DNA of 18,302 nt from positions 1 to 18,302 of the forward strand of contig DJCM01000016.1 of NCBI GenBank assembly GCA_002430545.1. The letters are read 5' to 3'. Positions within the stretch are counted from its first letter, which is position 1, and each line of letters starts with the position of its first letter. Below are positions 1 through 6,681 of this stretch, piece by piece. The stretch is from Flavobacteriaceae bacterium UBA5950. Its GTDB lineage: Bacteria; Bacteroidota; Bacteroidia; Flavobacteriales; Flavobacteriaceae. The position numbers and the translations under genes were made by a program. Under the pieces are notes generated by a model. That model worked only from the letters and a program-made list of their open reading frames with translations. It was not told where the DNA came from and searched no databases.

Positions 1-1065
1 GGACCCTCCTTAGGCAGGGGTGGTGCAGAAAGAGTGATGGCGGACATGTCAATTTTTCTTTCCAATTTAGGATATGAGGTTACTTTGATAACCGCTTATG
101 ATGATATTGATTATAGCTACAAAGGCAACATCATTTCATTGGGTCTTAAAAAGAAATCTTCACTTCTTATTTTTACAAGCATTCATGCTTTTTTTATTTG
201 GGGGAAATTGGTAAGTCAATTATCTCCAGACGTAATTATTGATGCTCGAGCTCGCAGAAACCCGATTCGTGAAATGATGATTCATTTATTTATTTATCGA
301 AATAAATGTCGCAAAATCTTTATTTGTCACAGGTCAGATTTGGAAATTTATTTTCCTAAACCGAGAATTTTATTTCGTCTTATATACAATAAAATTAGTA
401 AAATAGTTAGTGTCTCTATGGATATTGAAAACAAACTAAATTTATTAGGGCTTGTGAACACACAAACGATTCATAATGGGTTTGACTTCAACAAAATCAA
501 TAAAATCAAAAATGAAAATCATTCGTTTCAAGAAAAATACGTTCTGTGTGTTGGTCGTATGGATGATAATGTAAAGCAATTTAAACATGCAATTGAGTGT
601 TATAATAACTCTATACTTCATTCTAAAAACATTCACCTTGTTATATTAGGTCAAGGTAAATTGAAACAAAGCCTTGAGGCTTATACAAGATTATCTATTC
701 ACTCAAAAAAAATTCATTTTATGGGTTTTGTTTCCAACCCTTACGCTTATTTCAACAAAGCAGAATTTTTGGTTGTCACAAGTAAGCTAGAAGGATTTCC
801 TATGGTAGTGATAGAATCGCTTGCATGTGAAACACCAGTTGTTTCTTACGATTGCCCCACAGGTCCAAGAGAGATTATTCAACATGAGAAAAACGGCTTA
901 CTCGTTAAGGTAAATGACAAGCAAATGATGACTGATGCAATGAATAGGATGGTTCTAGATAACGGCCTTTACAATAAGCTTCGTGCAAATGCAAAAAACT
1001 CAATTGCACATCTATCTATGGACAAAATTGCTTCTGAATGGCAATCCCTAATTGAAGATATTTAA
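1..1065 (+). CDS. Family 4 (GT-B) glycosyltransferase, 5' end missing
   Basis: This is a probable cytoplasmic glycosyltransferase that moves a sugar from a nucleotide donor to a polysaccharide or lipid-linked acceptor; donor and acceptor cannot be read from sequence. The frame is open from base 1 and reads GPSLGRGGAERV, the glycine-rich N-terminal motif of GT4 enzymes, so the GTG at 34 is internal and only a few codons lie beyond the left edge. The visible 354 residues give both GT-B halves: an N-terminal Rossmann-like part, then VLCVGRMDD near residue 180, HFMGF near 238, and the GT4 E-x7-E motif (E264 and E272, in LEGFPMVVIE) followed by DCPTGPREII. No membrane segment is evident. Its stop codon overlaps the stop of the convergent ABC ATPase gene by 4 bp. 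Family is confident; specific role (surface polysaccharide) is inference. Confidence 0.9.
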   Translation, partial: GPSLGRGGAERVMADMSIFLSNLGYEVTLITAYDDIDYSYKGNIISLGLKKKSSLLIFTSIHAFFIWGKLVSQLSPDVIIDARARRNPIREMMIHLFIYRNKCRKIFICHRSDLEIYFPKPRILFRLIYNKISKIVSVSMDIENKLNLLGLVNTQTIHNGFDFNKINKIKNENHSFQEKYVLCVGRMDDNVKQFKHAIECYNNSILHSKNIHLVILGQGKLKQSLEAYTRLSIHSKKIHFMGFVSNPYAYFNKAEFLVVTSKLEGFPMVVIESLACETPVVSYDCPTGPREIIQHEKNGLLVKVNDKQMMTDAMNRMVLDNGLYNKLRANAKNSIAHLSMDKIASEWQSLIEDI

Positions 1066-1742
1066 TTTTTCTTTTTTACTTCAACCACCTTTTTATCTTC
1101 ACACATCAAGGTTCTTTTGGGGAATTTGGAAATCAAATCAAAGTCATGCGTTGCCATCAAGATACTTGTCCCTTTCCCATTGATTTCATGAAGGAGTTCC
1201 ATAACTTCTTCACTTGTAATGGGGTCTAAATTCCCAGTTGGCTCATCGGCTAAGATGAGTTTTGGTTCGTTGAGCAAGGCACGTGCGATGTCAATACGTT
1301 GTTGCTCGCCACCCGACAACTGATGAGGAAGAAACTTTAGTTTGTCAGCCAACCCAACAGCTTCGAGTACCTCAACAATGCGATCCGATCGCTTGTTTGC
1401 AGATTTCCACCCAGTGGCTCGCAAAACAAAGTCTAGATTTCGCTCTACACTCCGATCAGAAAGAAGTTGAAAGTCTTGAAAAACAATACCAAGCTGTCGA
1501 CGTAAATCAGGAATACGACGATCTCTTAACTTCCTTAAGTCACAATTCACAACTGTTCCAGTACCTTCTTTGAGCTTGATGTCGCCATAGAGCGTTTTGA
1601 GAAGACTGCTTTTTCCAGTACCTGTTCTCCCAATAAGGTACACAAAAGCACCTTGATCTAGTGTAAATGAGACGTCATGAAGCACAATTTTTTTTCCCTG
1701 TGATATTGTGACATTCTCAAATGAAATAATGTGTTCACTCAT
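1062..1742 (-). CDS. ftsE: FtsE-like ABC transporter ATP-binding protein
   Basis: This is a 226-residue single-domain ABC ATPase of normal FtsE length. Visible motifs in order are Walker A GRTGTGKSS (38-46), Q-loop Q89 (VFQDFQLL), signature LSGGEQQR (142-149), Walker B KLILADEP (161-168), the D-loop region NLDP and the switch histidine H199 in MATHD. In the FtsEX complex, FtsE binds the membrane protein FtsX and its ATP hydrolysis controls cell-wall hydrolases at the division septum. No ftsX lies beside it here, so the assignment rests on overall similarity to FtsE (for example RRQLGIVFQDFQLL and LADEPTGNLDP); a LolD/MacB-type export ATPase is the main alternative. It is transcribed divergently from asnB and convergently with the glycosyltransferase. 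No clear TAnnTTTG element was found upstream. Confidence 0.82.
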   Translation of the reverse strand: MSEHIISFENVTISQGKKIVLHDVSFTLDQGAFVYLIGRTGTGKSSLLKTLYGDIKLKEGTGTVVNCDLRKLRDRRIPDLRRQLGIVFQDFQLLSDRSVERNLDFVLRATGWKSANKRSDRIVEVLEAVGLADKLKFLPHQLSGGEQQRIDIARALLNEPKLILADEPTGNLDPITSEEVMELLHEINGKGTSILMATHDFDLISKFPKRTLMCEDKKVVEVKKKN

Positions 1743-1899
1743 GATTTAGCCCCCTAAATTAAAAACTATAAAACAAACAATCTTAAACTTTTGAACTTAT
1801 TTTTTATTCAGAATATATAAATTTCATACAAAAAATAGTGTTTTAGTTAAAATATAAAGGCAAAATGCAATAAATGCTTTTAATTATATACACAAAACA

Positions 1900-1907
1900 T
1901 ATCTTTG
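1900..1907 (+). promoter_or_regulatory. Candidate -7 element for asnB
   Basis: TATCTTTG matches the Bacteroidota -7 consensus TAnnTTTG exactly and ends 14 bases before the asnB ATG at 1922. No TTG (-33 element) sits 17-23 bases upstream, so support is from the -7 box and position only. If used, the mRNA leader would be about ten bases or shorter, and translation could not begin at the in-frame ATG at 1874. Confidence 0.4.
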
Positions 1908-1921
1908 TCAAAAAATTTGAT

Positions 1922-3583
1922 ATGTGTGGTATAGTTTGTGCTTACAATGATAAAATTGAAATAGAGGAGCTTCGTCCCCAACTATTGTCCATGTCTAAAC
2001 AGATTCGCCATCGTGGACCTGATTGGAGTGGTATTCATGTAACCAAGAATGCAATATTGGCTCACGAACGCTTAGCTATCGTTGACCCTGCTTCTGGAAA
2101 ACAGCCATTATACAGCAAAAACAAGCAGCTTGTTTTAGCAGCCAATGGTGAAATCTACAATCACAGAGAGTTGCGCAAGCAGACACCAAATTACTACTAT
2201 CAAACAGGCTCTGATTGTGAAGTTATCCTTGCTCTTTTTCAAGAGAAAGGATTTGATTTTATAGATGAACTAAATGGCATTTTTGCTTTTGTTCTTTTTG
2301 ATGCAGAGCAGAATACATTTTTTGCTGCGCGCGACCACATGGGCATTATTCCTCTTTATATGGGGTGGGATGCCAATGGCACACTTTACTTTGCATCAGA
2401 GCTCAAATCCTTAGAGGGTTATTGTACAAAAATCGAAGTCTTTCCTCCAGGACATTATTATGATAGTACCTCAGGAGAGCTAACAAAGTGGTATGATCGC
2501 GACTGGCGTGACTATAAAGTTGTGGAAAACAACAAAACAGATATTGATGAATTGCAAAAAGCACTCGAGGACGCAGTTCATAGACAACTGATGAGTGACG
2601 TTCCTTATGGCGTTCTTCTTTCGGGTGGTTTAGACTCATCAATTACCTCTGCTATTGCAAAAAAGTTTGCAAAAAAACGAGTGGAGTCGGATGATAAAAA
2701 AGATGCTTGGTGGCCTCAATTGCACTCATTTTCTGTTGGGCTAGAGGGTTCGCCTGATTTAGCAGCTGCGCAAAAAGTATCCAAACACATTGATACTGTT
2801 CATCATGAGGTTACATTTACAGTCCAAGAAGGGCTTGATGCAATTCGCGATGTAATTTATCACCTCGAGACCTATGATATCACAACAGTTCGTGCATCAA
2901 CTCCGATGTACTTGTTGGCTCGTGTGATCAAGTCTATGGGTATTAAAATGGTTCTTTCGGGTGAGGGTGCCGATGAAGTCTTTGGGGGCTATTTATATTT
3001 CCACAAAGCTCCTGATGCAAAAGAATTTCACGACGAAACAGTTCGTAAACTCGATAAGTTGTATCAATACGACTGTTTGCGCGCCAACAAATCACTAGCA
3101 GCTTGGGGAATTGAAGGTCGTGTTCCATTCCTCGATAAAGAATTTATGGATGTAGCGATGCGAATCAATCCAAAGGATAAGATGATTACTCCTGATCGTA
3201 TGGAGAAGTGGGTGCTTCGAAAAGCATTTGAGCAATATCTACCAGAAAGCGTTGCTTGGCGTCAAAAAGAACAGTTTAGTGATGGCGTAGGTTACAACTG
3301 GATTGATAGCCTAAAAGAAGTTGTTGAAAAGGCAGTTAGCGATACTGATATGGAAGTTGTTCAGCATCGATTTCCAACTCAACCGCCAAGAACAAAAGAG
3401 GAGTATTACTATCGTTCAATTTTTGAAGAGCATTTTCCTTCAGAGATTGCAGCACTCACAGTGCCATCTGTGCCATCTGTGGCTTGCAGTACGCCAACAG
3501 CCCTTGCGTGGGATGCTTCATTTCAAAATATGAATGAACCCTCTGGACGAGCAATCGGAGCAGTGCATAATGATGCCTATTAG
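1922..3583 (+). CDS. asnB: Asparagine synthase B (glutamine-hydrolysing)
   Basis: Converts aspartate, glutamine and ATP to asparagine, glutamate, AMP and pyrophosphate in the cytoplasm. The ATG at 1922 is chosen because it gives MCGIV, in which Cys2 becomes the N-terminal nucleophile of the class II glutaminase domain after Met removal; the 16-codon in-frame extension from 1874 would bury it. The glutaminase half shows RHRGPD, NGEIYNH and GSDCEV. The synthetase half has the PP-loop SGGLDSS (234-240), SGEGADE and the C-terminal stretch EGRVPFLDK. The 553 residues match the usual bacterial AsnB length. Near the C terminus a 9-bp tandem repeat (gtgccatct twice, 3461-3478) encodes VPSVPS just before VACST. 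The stop codon forms part of a terminator hairpin. Confidence 0.97.
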   Translation: MCGIVCAYNDKIEIEELRPQLLSMSKQIRHRGPDWSGIHVTKNAILAHERLAIVDPASGKQPLYSKNKQLVLAANGEIYNHRELRKQTPNYYYQTGSDCEVILALFQEKGFDFIDELNGIFAFVLFDAEQNTFFAARDHMGIIPLYMGWDANGTLYFASELKSLEGYCTKIEVFPPGHYYDSTSGELTKWYDRDWRDYKVVENNKTDIDELQKALEDAVHRQLMSDVPYGVLLSGGLDSSITSAIAKKFAKKRVESDDKKDAWWPQLHSFSVGLEGSPDLAAAQKVSKHIDTVHHEVTFTVQEGLDAIRDVIYHLETYDITTVRASTPMYLLARVIKSMGIKMVLSGEGADEVFGGYLYFHKAPDAKEFHDETVRKLDKLYQYDCLRANKSLAAWGIEGRVPFLDKEFMDVAMRINPKDKMITPDRMEKWVLRKAFEQYLPESVAWRQKEQFSDGVGYNWIDSLKEVVEKAVSDTDMEVVQHRFPTQPPRTKEEYYYRSIFEEHFPSEIAALTVPSVPSVACSTPTALAWDASFQNMNEPSGRAIGAVHNDAY

Positions 3584-3596
3584 CATCCTTTTTTTT
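3572..3596 (+). terminator. Intrinsic terminator overlapping the asnB stop
   Basis: Stem GATGC (3572-3576) and GCATC (3583-3587) enclose a 6-base loop, CTATTA. One C follows, then eight Ts (3589-3596). The asnB stop TAG (3581-3583) lies in the loop and the first stem base. The stem is short but the T-run is strong, and the site lies between asnB and the gyrB promoter. Confidence 0.55.
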
Positions 3597-3664
3597 AGAC
3601 ATTATTGTTAATAACTTGATGATTTTAGGGCCTCTCCAATAGGTTAATTTCAATCAACAAAAAG

Positions 3665-3672
3665 TATCTTTG
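3665..3672 (+). promoter_or_regulatory. Candidate -7 element for gyrB
   Basis: TATCTTTG, identical to the box before asnB, ends 38 bases before the gyrB ATG. It follows the asnB terminator, so gyrB probably starts a new transcript here. There is no clear TTG at the expected -33 distance. Confidence 0.5.
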
Positions 3673-3710
3673 AAAGTATGTGATTTAGTTAAATAAATTA
3701 CCAAGTAACT

Positions 3711-5645
3711 ATGATTGAAAACAACCAAAAAAACCACTATTCAGCAGATAGTATACAGGCCCTTGAGGGCATGGAGCACGTTCGAAAACGACCTTCGATG
3801 TACATTGGAGACGTTGGTGTTCGTGGATTGCACCATTTGGTCTATGAAGTCGTCGATAACTCTATCGATGAGGCACTCGCTGGGCACTGTGACGAAATTA
3901 CTGTAACAATTAATGCCGATCAGTCTCTAACAGTAGAGGACAATGGTCGAGGTATCCCAGTTGGTATCCATAAAAAAGAGGGCGTTTCTGCTCTTGAAGT
4001 CGTTATGACCAAAATTGGTGCCGGGGGTAAATTTGATAAAGATTCATACAAGGTCTCTGGTGGTCTGCATGGCGTTGGTGTTTCATGTGTCAACGCACTA
4101 TCGGAACAATTGCGCGCAACTGTTCATCGCGATGGAGAGGTCTGGGAGCAAGAGTATGAGAGAGGTAAAGCACTCTACGAGGTCAAAAACACTGGCAAAA
4201 CAGACAAAACAGGTACGATTGTCACGTTTAGACCCGACACGACCATCTTTACCCAAATAACGGAGTTTAATTACGACACACTTGCTGGAAGACTTCGCGA
4301 ACTGTCTTTTTTGAATAAAGGCATTTCTGTGCGTCTTATTGATTTGCGAGGTAAAGATCCAAACACGGAAGGAGAGCTATTTCATTCCAAAGAGGGTTTA
4401 CGAGAGTTTATACGCTTCTTAGACGCAAATCGTGAGCCATTGACTGAGGATGTGATTGCAATGGAAGGATCCAAAAACGATATCCCTGTTGAGGTTGCAA
4501 TGATTTACAATACCTCCTTTAATGAAAACCTGCACTCATACGTCAACAATATCAACACCCATGAGGGTGGAACACATTTGTCTGGCTTTAGAAGGGGTCT
4601 CACATCAACACTAAAGAAGTATGCAGATGCATCTGGTATGCTTGATAAGTTGAAGTTCGAAATTTCAGGTGATGATTTTAGGGAAGGTTTGACAGCGATT
4701 GTTTCTGTAAAGGTTGCAGAGCCACAATTTGAGGGACAGACAAAAACCAAATTAGGGAACAGAGAAGTTACATCTGCTGTTTCTCAGGCTGTTTCTGAAA
4801 TGCTTGAAAATTATTTAGAGGAACATCCCAGCGATGCTAAAATTATCGTTGAAAAGGTTATTCTGGCTGCGCAGGCGCGTCATGCTGCTCGTAAAGCACG
4901 CGAGATGGTGCAAAGAAAAACAGTCATGAGTGGGGGAGGACTGCCTGGAAAATTGTCAGATTGTGCCTCACAAGACCCTGCAGAGTGCGAGGTGTTTTTG
5001 GTTGAGGGTGACTCGGCAGGAGGTACTGCCAAACAAGGAAGAGATCGCCATTTTCAAGCAATATTACCCTTAAGAGGTAAAATCCTCAACGTCGAAAAGG
5101 CAATGCAGCACAAAGTGTTTGAAAACGAAGAGATTCGCAACATCTACACTGCCTTGGGCGTCACTATTGGTACAGAAGAAGACAGCAAGGCACTGAATTT
5201 AGAAAAGCTACGTTATCACAAAATTGTGATTATGTGTGATGCTGATGTAGATGGAAGTCACATATCAACTCTTATTCTAACTTTCTTCTTCCGTTATATG
5301 CGTGAACTCATTGAATGTGGATACATTTATATCGCAACACCCCCTCTCTACCTCGTCAAAAAAGGTTCGAAACAGCAATATGCTTGGAGTGATGACCAGC
5401 GTGATATATTGCAAAAAGAGTTTGGACAAGGCAGCTCTGTACAGCGATATAAAGGTTTGGGAGAGATGAATGCAAATCAGTTGTGGGAAACCACGATGAA
5501 CCCTGAGCATCGAACGCTCAGACAAGTAACCATAGATAATGGAGGTGAAGCTGATCGTATTTTCTCGATGTTGATGGGTGATGAAGTTCCCCCTCGTCGA
5601 GAATTCATCGAGAAGAATGCTGAGTACGCCAATATCGATGCTTAA
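3711..5645 (+). CDS. gyrB: DNA gyrase subunit B
   Basis: ATPase and TOPRIM subunit of DNA gyrase, which introduces negative supercoils with GyrA. The 644 residues are the expected size for the short GyrB form without the enterobacterial insert. The GHKL ATPase domain shows E46 and N50 in EVVDNSID, D77 in EDNGRGIP, GGLHGVGVSCVNALS and the transducer lysine loop QTKTKLGN. The TOPRIM domain has E432 in LVEGDSAGG and the metal-binding D510/D512/D514 in MCDADVDGSH. The C-terminal QRYKGLGEMN is also typical. ParE is the main alternative, but the GyrB-like start (LEGMEHVRKRPSMYIGD) and QRYKGLGEMNANQLWETTM near the end favour GyrB. mdh follows after only 35 bp with no visible promoter, so the two may share a transcript. 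Confidence 0.97.
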   Translation: MIENNQKNHYSADSIQALEGMEHVRKRPSMYIGDVGVRGLHHLVYEVVDNSIDEALAGHCDEITVTINADQSLTVEDNGRGIPVGIHKKEGVSALEVVMTKIGAGGKFDKDSYKVSGGLHGVGVSCVNALSEQLRATVHRDGEVWEQEYERGKALYEVKNTGKTDKTGTIVTFRPDTTIFTQITEFNYDTLAGRLRELSFLNKGISVRLIDLRGKDPNTEGELFHSKEGLREFIRFLDANREPLTEDVIAMEGSKNDIPVEVAMIYNTSFNENLHSYVNNINTHEGGTHLSGFRRGLTSTLKKYADASGMLDKLKFEISGDDFREGLTAIVSVKVAEPQFEGQTKTKLGNREVTSAVSQAVSEMLENYLEEHPSDAKIIVEKVILAAQARHAARKAREMVQRKTVMSGGGLPGKLSDCASQDPAECEVFLVEGDSAGGTAKQGRDRHFQAILPLRGKILNVEKAMQHKVFENEEIRNIYTALGVTIGTEEDSKALNLEKLRYHKIVIMCDADVDGSHISTLILTFFFRYMRELIECGYIYIATPPLYLVKKGSKQQYAWSDDQRDILQKEFGQGSSVQRYKGLGEMNANQLWETTMNPEHRTLRQVTIDNGGEADRIFSMLMGDEVPPRREFIEKNAEYANIDA

Positions 5646-5680
5646 CAAATAATAAGATTTACCAATACAAATCAACAGAC

Positions 5681-6613
5681 ATGAAAGTAACAATCGTTGG
5701 CGCGGGTAATGTCGGCGCCACCTGTGCTGATGCCATTGCTTATCAAGGAATGGCGAGTGAGGTCATTTTGCTCGATATTAAAGAAGGATTTGCCGAAGGC
5801 AAAGCACTCGACATGATGCAAACGGCCACCACACTTGGATTTAATACCAAAATCGTTGGCACCACATCTGATTATAAAAAAACAGCAAACAGTGATGTTG
5901 TTGTGATCACCTCTGGCGTTCCTCGTAAGCCTGGCATGACCAGAGAAGAACTCATTGGGATCAATGCAGGGATCGTAAAAAGTGTTGCCGATCAAGTGTT
6001 AGCGCATTCACCTGAGACAGTAATTGTGGTTGTTTCTAATCCTATGGACACGATGACCTATCTCACACTGAAAGCTACAGCCTTACCTAAGCAGAGAGTG
6101 ATTGGTATGGGTGGAGCCTTGGACAGCAGTCGTTTTAAAACCTACCTGTCTTTGGCGCTAGAAAAGCCAGCAAATGACATTCATGGTATGGTAATCGGAG
6201 GTCATGGGGACACAACTATGATACCTCTAACTCGCCTTGCCACCTACAATGGAATACCAATTTCTACCATTCTAAGCGAGGAAAAGTTAGAAGAAGTAGC
6301 TGCTGCAACGATGGTAGGAGGTGCAACACTCACAAAACTACTTGGCACTTCAGCATGGTATGCTCCTGGTGCTTCAGTCGCATATCTTGTCAACAGTATA
6401 TTACATGATCAGAAAAGGATTATTCCATGTTCTGTAATGCTCGATGGGGAGTATGGACAGTCGGATATCTGTATTGGCGTGCCAACAATCATTGGTAGAA
6501 ATGGATGGCAAAAAATCGTTGATGTTCACTTGAATGACAAGGAATCAGCTGCCTTTGAAAAAAGTGCATCAGCCGTTCGAACAATGAATGATGCCCTTTC
6601 AGGAATTCTTTAA
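5681..6613 (+). CDS. mdh: Malate dehydrogenase (NAD-dependent, LDH-like type)
   Basis: Interconverts malate and oxaloacetate with NAD in the TCA cycle. The 310 residues show the Rossmann motif GAGNVGA (7-13) and D32 at the end of strand 2 (LLDIKEG), which selects NAD over NADP. Substrate-loop arginines R82 and R88 lie in PRKPGMTREE, giving malate rather than lactate specificity. N120 (SNPMD), D148 and R151 (GALDSSRF) and the catalytic H175 (GGHGDTTMIPL) are all present. The whole sequence closely resembles the LDH-like malate dehydrogenases of Bacteroidota. It starts 35 bp after gyrB without an evident promoter of its own and ends before a candidate terminator. Confidence 0.96.
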   Translation: MKVTIVGAGNVGATCADAIAYQGMASEVILLDIKEGFAEGKALDMMQTATTLGFNTKIVGTTSDYKKTANSDVVVITSGVPRKPGMTREELIGINAGIVKSVADQVLAHSPETVIVVVSNPMDTMTYLTLKATALPKQRVIGMGGALDSSRFKTYLSLALEKPANDIHGMVIGGHGDTTMIPLTRLATYNGIPISTILSEEKLEEVAAATMVGGATLTKLLGTSAWYAPGASVAYLVNSILHDQKRIIPCSVMLDGEYGQSDICIGVPTIIGRNGWQKIVDVHLNDKESAAFEKSASAVRTMNDALSGIL

Positions 6614-6638
6614 TAAAAATCAATTATAGATATCAGAA

Positions 6639-6664
6639 GTAAGCATTATATTTGCTTGCTTTTT
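6639..6664 (+). terminator. Candidate terminator after mdh, containing the secDF -7 box
   Basis: A seven-pair stem (GTAAGCA at 6639-6645 with TGCTTGC at 6653-6659, one G-T pair) closes a 7-base AT loop and is followed by five Ts (6660-6664). It lies 25 bases after the mdh stop. The same bases hold the candidate -7 element of secDF, so one or both readings may be right. Confidence 0.42.
6647..6654 (+). promoter_or_regulatory. Candidate -7 element for secDF
   Basis: TATATTTG matches TAnnTTTG and ends 27 bases before the secDF ATG at 6682. No TTG is present at the expected -33 distance. The box occupies the loop and part of the 3' arm of the putative mdh terminator hairpin. Confidence 0.42.
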
Positions 6665-6681
6665 GATTAAAACAAACTATC

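Noticed and set aside
1874..1921. In-frame N-terminal extension of asnB from ATG 1874
   Set aside because: It would place 16 residues before MCGIV and block the N-terminal cysteine nucleophile; a candidate -7 box also lies inside it.
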